This document shows, in pieces, positions 57,601 to 64,000 of a stretch of 64,000 nucleotides of DNA. This DNA comes from Methylacidiphilales bacterium (GTDB lineage Bacteria; Verrucomicrobiota; Verrucomicrobiia; Methylacidiphilales; UBA1321): the NCBI GenBank assembly GCA_021272315.1, contig JAJSLI010000020.1, forward strand, positions 1 to 64,000. Reading direction: 5' to 3'. The notes beneath the pieces are model-generated. The model was not told where the DNA came from. It worked only from the letters and a program-made list of their open reading frames with translations, and ran no database searches. The translations under genes and the position numbers were made by a program. Every line of letters begins with the position of its first letter. Position 1 is the stretch's first letter.

Positions 57601-58806
57601 TTATTTTTTTCTCTTGCCGGCCAGGACATTCGAGCGCGTCCTTAACCTCAACGCGTTAAGCCGGATGAAACCGGTCGCGTCGGCCTGATTGTAAGCGCCT
57701 TGGTCGGCTTCCATGGTGGCCACGTGGGGATTGTAGAGCGAAACCGGGCTCTTGCGTCCGGCAACGATCAGGTTCCCCTTGTAGAGTTTGAGCCGCACCG
57801 TGCCGGTTACGTGCTTCTGGCTCTCCTCGACCGCAGCCTGCAAAAATTCACGCTCCGGCGCGAACCAGAAGCCGTAATAGACCAGTTCCGAATAGCGCGG
57901 GATAAGCGAGTCGCGCAAATGCATGACCTCGCGGTCAAGCGTCAACGTCTCGATCTGCCGGTGCGCGAAATGAAGGATCGCACCGCCGGGCGTTTCATAG
58001 ACGCCGCGCGATTTCATGCCGACGAAACGGTTTTCGACGAGATCGACCCGCCCGATGCCGTGCCGGCCGCCAAGCTTGTTCAGCGCCCGCAGCACGTCGG
58101 CGGGGCTGAGTTTTTTGCCGTCGACCGCGACGCAATTACCCGCGACGAAATCGAGCTCGACGACCTGCGGTTTGTCCGGCGCTTTTTCCGGCGAAACGCT
58201 GAGCTTGAACATGTCGGCGGGCGGCTCGACCCATGGGTCCTCGAGGATGCCGCTCTCAAAACTGATATGGAGCAGGTTCCGGTCGCTGCTGTAGGGCTTG
58301 GCGGCGCTGACCGGCACGGCGATGCCATGGGCCTTCGCGTAGTTGATCAGGTCGGTCCGGCCCTGGAACTCCCAATCCCGCCATGGGGCGATGATTTTCA
58401 GATCGGGAGCGAGTGCGGCAAAAGTCAGTTCGAAGCGAACCTGGTCGTTGCCCTTGCCCGTTGCGCCGTGTGCCACCGCGTCGGCCTTTTCCAGCCGCGC
58501 AATCTCGACCTGCCGCTTGGCAATGAGCGGACGCGCGATGCTCGTGCCGAGGAAATACTGGTTCTCATAAAGCGCTCCGGCCCGGATCATCGGGTAGATG
58601 AAATCGGTGGCAAACTCTTCCGTCAGGTCGTCAATGTAACACTTCGACGCGCCGGTCTTGAGCGCCTTCTTGTCGAGGCCCTTGAGTTCCTCTTCCTGGC
58701 CGATGTCGGCGCAGAAGGCGATGATTTCGGCGTTATATTTTTCCTTCAACCACGTTAAAATGATGGAGGTGTCAAGACCTCCCGAATAAGCGACTACAAT
58801 CTTCAT
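57601..58806 (-). CDS. argG: Argininosuccinate synthase
   Basis: A 401-residue enzyme of arginine synthesis that joins citrulline and aspartate using ATP. The ATP-pyrophosphatase loop is [13 protein letters not shown]. Further family motifs are [27 protein letters not shown], and [24 protein letters not shown]. Length is normal. It lies 38 bases downstream of the last gene of the bufferin-like cluster on the same strand. Confidence 0.97.
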   Translation of the reverse strand: MKIVVAYSGGLDTSIILTWLKEKYNAEIIAFCADIGQEEELKGLDKKALKTGASKCYIDDLTEEFATDFIYPMIRAGALYENQYFLGTSIARPLIAKRQVEIARLEKADAVAHGATGKGNDQVRFELTFAALAPDLKIIAPWRDWEFQGRTDLINYAKAHGIAVPVSAAKPYSSDRNLLHISFESGILEDPWVEPPADMFKLSVSPEKAPDKPQVVELDFVAGNCVAVDGKKLSPADVLRALNKLGGRHGIGRVDLVENRFVGMKSRGVYETPGGAILHFAHRQIETLTLDREVMHLRDSLIPRYSELVYYGFWFAPEREFLQAAVEESQKHVTGTVRLKLYKGNLIVAGRKSPVSLYNPHVATMEADQGAYNQADATGFIRLNALRLRTRSNVLAGKRKK

Positions 58807-58844
58807 CGCCGCTTCTTAACCGAAATCCGGCCAAAGAACAGAAA

Positions 58845-59300
58845 TTACTTAAGCCTGCTCCACGACATCTTAGCCAAACCAATACTGGCCAGGATGGATG
58901 AGACCAAGAGACTGCTCCAAAGGCACCACAACTTGGCAACACTCCATCCTTGCAAAATAGCGTCGGGATCACCCATGGGACGGTTTGGGACAATATGCTG
59001 GACGTTTATAACGGGCCAACCGCTGCCCGGCCATAAAACACCGGGGTAGAGGTAACCCATGGGAACTGAGTCGGTGGAGTCATAAATTCTCTCATCCACA
59101 AAGACTTCCCACCCAATAGTGCAAACGATCGTCATCACCAGAAAGATCAGACCGAATTTTACCAAGCCGCGCTTCCGGTAACCCAAGGTAAATCCAAAAA
59201 TTCCACCGAACACGATCCACACCAAGAACCCTAGACCAAATACAAGGGTGAGAATCAACATCATCGCCGAGGAAAGAATAAATTTCCCCCTATCGCTCAT
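58845..59300 (-). CDS. Small membrane protein downstream of DoxX gene
   Basis: A 151-residue protein with three or four hydrophobic segments (ILSSAMMLILTLVFGLGFLVWIVFGGIFG, GLIFLVMTIVCTIGWEVF, and LWCLWSSLLVSSILASIG). It is not recognised. It follows the DoxX gene on the same strand at the end of the bufferin-like cluster, so it may be an accessory part. Its composition is somewhat A+T-richer. The start is placed at ATG 59300; ATG 59321 is also possible. Confidence 0.55.
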   Translation of the reverse strand: MSDRGKFILSSAMMLILTLVFGLGFLVWIVFGGIFGFTLGYRKRGLVKFGLIFLVMTIVCTIGWEVFVDERIYDSTDSVPMGYLYPGVLWPGSGWPVINVQHIVPNRPMGDPDAILQGWSVAKLWCLWSSLLVSSILASIGLAKMSWSRLK

Positions 59301-59369
59301 TACAGGACCAGCGCTCGTCATAGGCACCCAATAAAATAGGCTCTGACATCTGCCACGCAACCCATACCG

Positions 59370-59876
59370 CTATAGCCCCGGCCCTTTCCATTCCGTCCCG
59401 CGCAAGCGGCTGATGAGATAATCGAGCGAATAGGCGCCGGGACCGAAAATCAAAACCACCACGGCGGTCGCCAGATAGGGGAAAGCCGTGTCGCCACAAA
59501 ATTTATCGGTGTCAAAGCTCAGGAGATCCTTCAGCCCGTCCTGTTCCGTCGTGATGTAGGCGACGATGAAATTGATCGTAAGCGGTATGGAGGTCAATCG
59601 GCTTAACAAGCCCAGAACCAGGAAGAGGCCGCCAAACGTTTCCGTGAAACCGACGATCCAGGCATTTTCCACGGGAAAAGGAATACCGAGGTCCTTGAAA
59701 TATCCGATGGGCTTGTCGATATTCATCAGTTTGCCCCAGCCAGCCTGAATCAATTGCCCTCCCCACACAATGCGCATGAACAGGAGCAGCGGCGATCGGA
59801 GATGATTGCCGACGAGTACGAGGAGGCCGTAAAGAAATTCGACGCCGGCAACAAAAGGGTTGGTGAGTTTGGACAT
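59370..59876 (-). CDS. DoxX-family membrane protein (bufferin cluster)
   Basis: A 168-residue integral membrane protein with four helices. The DoxX pattern is clear: LLLFMRIVWGGQLIQAGWGKL, FTETFGGLFLVLGLLSRLTSIPLTINFIVAY, and FPYLATAVVVLIFGPGAYSLDYLI. DoxX proteins are regular members of bufferin operons and may act in quinone-linked redox or metal steps at the inner membrane. It follows the DUF2063 gene by 27 bases. Confidence 0.85.
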   Translation of the reverse strand: MSKLTNPFVAGVEFLYGLLVLVGNHLRSPLLLFMRIVWGGQLIQAGWGKLMNIDKPIGYFKDLGIPFPVENAWIVGFTETFGGLFLVLGLLSRLTSIPLTINFIVAYITTEQDGLKDLLSFDTDKFCGDTAFPYLATAVVVLIFGPGAYSLDYLISRLRGTEWKGPGL

Positions 59877-59903
59877 AATATTCTGACGTTTGACGATGTG
59901 ACT

Positions 59904-60788
59904 TTATTCCGCGCGATAAAACCAACCGAACGAAGCCCATTGGGCGAACCAGGCTTGTAGTTTGGCGCTGAAAGGCTCGTCCGCTTTTTTACGGCGTAGC
60001 GCGCGTTCGCAGGCGGCCTGAAGCGTGAGTCCCTTCTTCAGTGCCGAGCAGATCAGGTAAGCTTCGGGTTCCAACCGCTTGTAGTAGACCGCGTTATCGC
60101 TGCGATGAACAGCCAGCCAGATCTTCTCCGGGGCAGGCAGTCTGGGTTTCGATGCTTTCTTGCGCTTGGACCGCTCATTCATGGCATTGCTCGCCTCGCC
60201 TGATGGCTCGACCCGGCGGCGGACGCGGAGCAGAAAATCGTCCACCGGATAGTCGCAGGCGAGAAAAGTGATGCAAGGTTGAGGAGTGAGCCGAAGGGTC
60301 GCCGGATCGCTGCCGAGAAGATCGTCAATCTCCAGCGGGGGCAGGCTCTCACCGTCGAAGGCGACGATGTGCGCCCATTCGAGCCGCACAATGTCTCGGG
60401 CCAGCCCGGGGTAACGCGCCGTCCAACGCGGTTCGTGTGCTAGAAATTTTTCCAGCCGGTCACCCAGATCGCGCAGGGTGTAGGAATGCGACGGATATTT
60501 CGTGAGATAGGCGACGGCCATGGCATGAAAGCGCTTTTCGCCGAGCAACGCGAGCAAACCGGGAAAATCATCATAAAAACAACCGAGGAGACGGAACCAA
60601 TACTGACGGTTGTAAATTTCGAGCCGCTCGAAGGAGGTCAGCCGGTTGTTCGGCTTGATGAATTCCGTCGCGACCTGACGCGTCGATTTCCCATTCACCC
60701 ACTTCGCCTTCATCCGTTCGCCCGGGGTTAGCGGACGCATAATGGCCGTGGCAAAGGCGCGCTGGATGGAAAGGAGATTTTTTTTCAC
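59904..60788 (-). CDS. bufC: DUF2063-family RiPP partner protein (BufC/HvfC-like)
   Basis: A 294-residue protein. The N-terminal ~100 residues match the DUF2063 putative DNA-binding domain: TSFERLEIYNRQYWFRLLGCFYDDFPGLLALLG, LTKYPSHSYTLRDLGDRL. In bufferin systems this protein pairs with the DUF692 enzyme and helps it bind and modify the precursor peptide. The C-terminal half carries a KRKKASKP basic linker and a helical tail. The start is GTG at 60788, 22 bases after the DUF692 gene. Confidence 0.85.
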   Translation of the reverse strand: MKKNLLSIQRAFATAIMRPLTPGERMKAKWVNGKSTRQVATEFIKPNNRLTSFERLEIYNRQYWFRLLGCFYDDFPGLLALLGEKRFHAMAVAYLTKYPSHSYTLRDLGDRLEKFLAHEPRWTARYPGLARDIVRLEWAHIVAFDGESLPPLEIDDLLGSDPATLRLTPQPCITFLACDYPVDDFLLRVRRRVEPSGEASNAMNERSKRKKASKPRLPAPEKIWLAVHRSDNAVYYKRLEPEAYLICSALKKGLTLQAACERALRRKKADEPFSAKLQAWFAQWASFGWFYRAE

Positions 60789-60810
60789 GGCAAAAATTCC
60801 CAGAACTCTT

Positions 60811-61665
60811 CTAGACCGCGGCGGGTTGCCGCACCAAGTCGGTACAGAAGCGCCCAGCTTTTAGCGCTTCCGCGTGCACCTCGTCGAACGACGGAATCCG
60901 GTCGTCCCACTCGAGGAGCGTGGCCGTTGGGCCGATCAGCCCGATGGCGTGCGCGTACATCTTCCAAACCGGGTCGAGTACCGGATGATCGTGCGTGTCG
61001 AGGATGTACTTCTCGAACTTCGAGTGGCCCGCGATGTGGATCTGCCCCACGCGCCCGTGCGGAATATGGTCCAGGTAATCATACGGGTTGAAATTGTGGT
61101 TTTGCGAGGAAACGTAGATGTTGTTCACGTCGAGCAAAATGCCCGCGTCGGCCCGCTCGACCACCTCGCTCAAAAACTCCCATTCTGTCATCTCCGAGGC
61201 ATGAAACTCGGCATAACTGCTTACGTTCTCGACCAAAATCGGGACTTCAAGGTAATCGCGTGCTTCGCGGATGCGTTGCGCCACGTGCCGCGCTGCCTCG
61301 AAGGTATAGGGCAGGGGCAGGAGGTCGTGACTGTAACTGCCGTCGACGCTGCCCCAGCAAAGATGGTCCGAGACCCACGGCGTGTTGGTCCGCTTGACCA
61401 GCCGCTTTAGCTTCGCCAGGTGCGTGCGGTTCAGGCCGTCGGACGAGCCGAAGTATATGGCCACGCCATGCTGGACGACCCGGTATTGATCGAGGATTGA
61501 GTCAAGCACCTTGAGCGGACGCCCTCCGTCGACCATGAAATTTTCGGAAATGATCTCGAACCAGTCGACCGTCGGTTTGCGAGAAAGAATATGCCCGTAA
61601 TGCGGCACGCGCAGCCCGATGCCTATGCCGTAATTTGTAAAATTATTGAAACGATTTGCAGGCAT
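60811..61665 (-). CDS. bufB: DUF692 multinuclear iron oxidase (MNIO; BufB/HvfB-like)
   Basis: A 284-residue TIM-barrel enzyme of the DUF692 family, which uses a two- or three-iron centre to modify cysteines in RiPP precursors. Candidate metal and active-site motifs are all present in order: VSDHLCW, VENVSSY, DVNNIYVSSQNHNFNP, IHIAGH and DTHDHPV. In bufferins the product is a thiooxazole that binds copper. The start is the ATG at 61665; the frame stays open upstream into the hairpin region. It sits 71 bases after the precursor gene. Confidence 0.92.
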   Translation of the reverse strand: MPANRFNNFTNYGIGIGLRVPHYGHILSRKPTVDWFEIISENFMVDGGRPLKVLDSILDQYRVVQHGVAIYFGSSDGLNRTHLAKLKRLVKRTNTPWVSDHLCWGSVDGSYSHDLLPLPYTFEAARHVAQRIREARDYLEVPILVENVSSYAEFHASEMTEWEFLSEVVERADAGILLDVNNIYVSSQNHNFNPYDYLDHIPHGRVGQIHIAGHSKFEKYILDTHDHPVLDPVWKMYAHAIGLIGPTATLLEWDDRIPSFDEVHAEALKAGRFCTDLVRQPAAV

Positions 61666-61683
61666 AAAAACGGATTTCCGGAC

Positions 61684-61718
61684 TGCTCCGGGGTGGCGCA
61701 GAGGCCTGCCCCGGAGCA
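61684..61718 (-). promoter_or_regulatory. Strong hairpin between precursor and MNIO genes
   Basis: TGCTCCGGGG and CCCCGGAGCA are perfect 10-base arms around a 15-base loop that contains a further GGC/GCC pair. On the minus strand a short CGGA-AA-TCCG hairpin and five T follow just before the bufB start. This could stabilise the bufA mRNA or partly terminate, so that precursor exceeds enzyme. Confidence 0.6.
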
Positions 61719-61736
61719 ATCGCGGGAGAGAATATC

Positions 61737-62042
61737 TCAGGCGGGTTTCTTGGAACCGTCCGTGGCGCAGCCGCCCTTTCCTTTGCAGGAATTTTTGCCG
61801 GAGCAGCCGTTATCGCCGGTCTTACAGCCACCCTGGCCCTTGCAGCCATTCTTGCCGGCGCAGCTGTGTTGCCCCGCGGAAGAGTCATCGGCCAACTGAC
61901 CCTTGAGAGCGGACAAAGACAGTGTGGGGTTGCCATTAGCCGTTGACGCATGGACCCGTGCGGCGGCGCCGGCCATCAAGCCCGTAAGGGCGACGGTGGC
62001 AAGCACGGTTTTCGTGTTGTTCAGGAGACGTGGATTTTTCAT
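61737..62042 (-). CDS. bufA: Bufferin-type RiPP precursor (BufA2-like), six-Cys
   Basis: A 101-residue exported peptide precursor. A signal peptide ends near HAS (33). After a ~27-residue spacer the core has six cysteines at 61, 67, 73, 80, 86 and 92. They fall in two tandem units: CAGKNGCKGQGGC (61-73) and CSGKNSCKGKGGC (80-92), offset by 19 residues. GKNSCKG-type motifs are typical of the BufA2 family, whose cysteines are modified by MNIO enzymes to bind copper. The usual aromatic/acidic C-terminal end seen in many BufA2 proteins is lacking. The start at 62042 follows AAAGGA. Confidence 0.88.
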   Translation of the reverse strand: MKNPRLLNNTKTVLATVALTGLMAGAAARVHASTANGNPTLSLSALKGQLADDSSAGQHSCAGKNGCKGQGGCKTGDNGCSGKNSCKGKGGCATDGSKKPA

Positions 62043-62100
62043 CTGTTTGTGGATCCTTTCTTGTTTCCGAATAGTGTGTGTACCTTTCGCCCGTCCGCCC

Positions 62101-62112
62101 CGGCACGTGCCG
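62101..62112. promoter_or_regulatory. 12-bp perfect palindrome in bufA leader
   Basis: CGGCACGTGCCG is its own reverse complement. It lies about 60 bases upstream of the precursor start and about 25 bases downstream of the candidate ECF -10 element. It could be an operator or a small hairpin. Confidence 0.4.
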
Positions 62113-62136
62113 AATGGCCAACGGACATTTCCAGTT

Positions 62137-62162
62137 GGACGCGGAACCCCTGGTTTTATTCC
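62137..62162 (-). promoter_or_regulatory. Candidate ECF-sigma promoter for the bufferin operon
   Basis: On the minus strand GGAAT (62162-62158) and CGTCC (62141-62137) are separated by 16 bases. This matches the general GGAAC-N16-CGT layout of ECF-sigma promoters. Bufferin operons in Caulobacter are under ECF control, which makes the match plausible. Expected transcription would begin near 62130, giving a leader of about 90 bases. Confidence 0.35.
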
Positions 62163-62244
62163 AAGATTTTTCCCAATCCGACCGTTTTCTTCAGATAATA
62201 CGCCCAACGCTTCCGGGCGGATGCATTTCTCTTTGCAATGCGCT

Positions 62245-62445
62245 CTACTGCCCGGAATTTTGGCCCGGATTCAGATTTGTAATCGTCTTCTGGGTCGGAT
62301 CGCTCGACCAGAGCGGGGCCTGTATACCCGCGCCGCTTGGGTTGCCCGTCTGGCTCGTCGGCGAGGCGGTATTGGCGTCTTGCTGGGACACTGTGCTGCA
62401 ATGGGTCAGAAGTAAAAGGGCGGCAAGGAGAAGCGCTGGACGCAT
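62245..62445 (-). CDS. Small putative lipoprotein
   Basis: A 66-residue protein. A hydrophobic signal (LLLAALLLLTHC) ends at Cys 16, followed by a Ser/Thr/Gln/Asn-rich tail without domain. The residue before Cys is His, which departs from the usual Gly/Ala/Ser lipobox, so lipidation is uncertain. It lies just upstream of the bufferin genes on the same strand, but a 202-base gap with its own candidate promoter separates them. The start at 62445 is the ATG nearest the signal. Confidence 0.5.
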   Translation of the reverse strand: MRPALLLAALLLLTHCSTVSQQDANTASPTSQTGNPSGAGIQAPLWSSDPTQKTITNLNPGQNSGQ

Positions 62446-62585
62446 GTCACCATATAGATCAATCCACCGCCCGCAGGCAAGCCGGGATTGCAACGTTGCC
62501 CCGCCCGGCAAATGTCTCTAGAACTTATCAAAAGCGCACGGCAGGGTTCTTTTAGGCGAAGCGTTCCAGCCGTCCGCCAGACCTT

Positions 62586-63959
62586 ATGAATCCCGCCGAT
62601 CTGGACCGCCACTACGTATGGCATCCGTTCACCCAAATGCGCGACTGGAATGCGCCCGGTCACCGGCCCCTCGTTATCGTCGAGGGCCGCGGTGCCCTCC
62701 TTCGGGCCGATGACGGGCGCGATTACCTCGACGGCAATTCTTCCATCTGGACCAATCTTCACGGCCATCGCCGGCCCGAAATTGACCAGGCCATCCGCGA
62801 CCAACTCGACCGCATCGCCCACAGTTCCTTTCTCGGCCTGACCAACGACGTCGCCGCCCGGCTGGCCTGCGAGCTGGCCGAAGCGACGCAACTGCGGGGG
62901 CACAAGGTCTTTTTTTCCGACGACGGTTCGACCGCGATCGAGGCCGCGCTTAAAATGGTCCATCAGGCGAGAATCCAGCGTGGTGAAAAAAAGCGGAAGA
63001 CCTTTGTCTCGCTTGCCAACGGTTACCACGGCGACACGGTGGGTGCGATGAGCGCGGGCCATAGTTCCGTCTTCCACGCCGCCTACAAGCCGCTCCTTTT
63101 TGAATCGCGCGAGGTGATGAGTCCCGCCTGCTACCGCTGCCCGCATAATCGCGCGAAGCCGATTCGAGGCTCCGAAGCCCGCGTCACGCGCCAGTGCAAC
63201 TGGGAATGCGCCGGCGAACTCACCTCCGCGCTCGACGCCCTCGGCGAGTCGGCCTCCGCTCTCGTCCTTGAACCGCGCGTCCAAGGCGCGGCAGGCATGA
63301 CCATGCACCCGCGCGGTTATCTCGAAAAGGCGGCGGTGGCCTGCCGGGAGCGCGGCATCTGGCTCGTCCTCGACGAAGTCATGACCGGATTCGGACGCAC
63401 CGGCCCGATGTTTGCCTTTCAGGACGAAAAAGTCGCGCCCGACCTCCTCGCCTTGGCCAAGGGTCTCACCGGCGGCTATCTCCCTGTCGCCGCGACCCTC
63501 GCCTCGCAGGAAATCTTCGACGCGTTCCTTGGCGGCTACGAGGAGACCTTCTTTCACGGCCACAGCTACACTGGCAACGCCCTCGGCTGCGCCGCCGCGT
63601 TGGCCAGCCTCAAAATTTTTGAATCCGACCGGACGCTTCAAAAAAATGCTGTCTTGGGCGAAAAGCTTTCCCGGCTCACAGCCAAATTCTGGGAACATCC
63701 CAATGTCGGGGACGTCCGGCGGGAAGGCCTCATTTGCGGCATCGAAATCGTCGCCGATTTTGCGAGCCGCCGTCCGTTCCCTCTCGCGGATAGGATGGGC
63801 CGCCGGATTTGCGAAGCGGCCCGGAAACACGGCTTGCTCACGCGCCCCATCGGCGACGTTCTCGTGCTCATGCCGCCTTATTGCGTTACCGACGAACAAC
63901 TTGCCCGGATGGTTGATGCTCTCTGGCTCGGTCTTTGCGAGGTGATCCCTCACGCGTGA
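62586..63959 (+). CDS. bioA: Adenosylmethionine-8-amino-7-oxononanoate aminotransferase
   Basis: A 457-residue PLP enzyme of biotin synthesis that transfers the amino group of S-adenosylmethionine to KAPA. It begins with RHYVWHPFTQM, a BioA hallmark. Other motifs are FFSDDGSTAIEAALKM, NGYHGDTVGAMS, LDEVMTGFGRTG and the PLP lysine in LALAKGLTGGYLP. No other bio genes are in the window. It is divergent from the small lipoprotein gene. Confidence 0.96.
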   Translation: MNPADLDRHYVWHPFTQMRDWNAPGHRPLVIVEGRGALLRADDGRDYLDGNSSIWTNLHGHRRPEIDQAIRDQLDRIAHSSFLGLTNDVAARLACELAEATQLRGHKVFFSDDGSTAIEAALKMVHQARIQRGEKKRKTFVSLANGYHGDTVGAMSAGHSSVFHAAYKPLLFESREVMSPACYRCPHNRAKPIRGSEARVTRQCNWECAGELTSALDALGESASALVLEPRVQGAAGMTMHPRGYLEKAAVACRERGIWLVLDEVMTGFGRTGPMFAFQDEKVAPDLLALAKGLTGGYLPVAATLASQEIFDAFLGGYEETFFHGHSYTGNALGCAAALASLKIFESDRTLQKNAVLGEKLSRLTAKFWEHPNVGDVRREGLICGIEIVADFASRRPFPLADRMGRRICEAARKHGLLTRPIGDVLVLMPPYCVTDEQLARMVDALWLGLCEVIPHA

Positions 63960-64000
63960 ACTGATCCTCGACAAGCCCGCAATCACGGGCATTTTATGAG

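Noticed and set aside
62446..62585. Search for a biotin-regulatory (BirA) operator before bioA
   Set aside because: No convincing long palindrome of the BirA type was found in the interval.

Overview
The window is a G+C-rich, gene-dense bacterial chromosome segment with no phage, CRISPR array, rRNA or convincing tRNA. A Gram-negative envelope is certain: lpxA, a fused lpxC-fabZ, Kdo and heptose genes and LPS-transport genes are present. The LpxC-FabZ fusion, a PEP-CTERM-anchored protease, GatCAB and many large secreted or TPR proteins point to the PVC group, most likely Verrucomicrobiota. That placement is an inference from gene content.

Layout. 1-4.9 kb: an A+T-rich secreted-protein gene bracketed by a 16-bp inverted repeat, an unknown gene, a membrane-TPR protein and a PEP-CTERM trypsin-like protease. 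5-13.6 kb: a ThDP enzyme, unknown secreted and basic proteins, a PmtA-like methyltransferase, a family 9 glycosyltransferase, a secreted MsrB-MsrA fusion, and an atypical aquaporin coupled to a DUF362 protein. 13.7-18.8 kb: a three-gene signalling operon (urea/amide-type binding protein, hybrid kinase, REC-kinase). 19-21.9 kb: pntAA-pntAB-pntB. 22.2-24.8 kb: rpsO-pnp. 24.9-30.7 kb: a small A+T-rich pair including a DUF2335 protein, a peroxiredoxin with a structured leader, a DUF883 protein, lpxC/fabZ-lpxA, a GlcF-like protein and Bcp. 30.8-37 kb: an AAA ATPase and gatC-gatA-(secreted CxxC protein)-gatB followed by a glycosyltransferase. 37-40.3 kb: a GH78 rhamnosidase divergent from an AraC regulator. 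40.4-47.9 kb: an LPS supercluster hldA-gmhB-kdsB-pyrG-kdsA-lptC-lptA-lptB, mostly translationally coupled. 47.9-54.2 kb: an L,D-transpeptidase-like protein, a CobW GTPase, a large repeat/membrane protein, a GAF-SpoIIE phosphatase and a Tat-exported phosphoesterase. 54.2-58.8 kb: a class III aminotransferase, an HdeD-like protein, and argG-RDD-GNAT. 58.8-62.5 kb: a bufferin-type RiPP operon. 62.6-64 kb: bioA.

The most interesting locus is the bufferin-like operon on the minus strand (about 62.4 to 58.8 kb). It encodes a 101-residue exported precursor with six cysteines in two tandem C-x5-C-x5-C units, a DUF692 (MNIO) enzyme, a DUF2063 partner, a DoxX protein and a small membrane protein. An ECF-like promoter, a 12-bp palindrome and a strong hairpin between precursor and enzyme genes suggest regulated, precursor-biased expression. 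Bufferin systems are known; the duplicated and truncated core seen here may be a variant.

Other points worth attention are the binding-protein/double-kinase operon, an LptB with about 235 extra N-terminal residues, a secreted CxxC protein wedged between gatA and gatB, an aquaporin with altered NPA motifs, and an A+T-rich patch inside gatB. All functional calls come from reading motifs by eye; no database search was possible.
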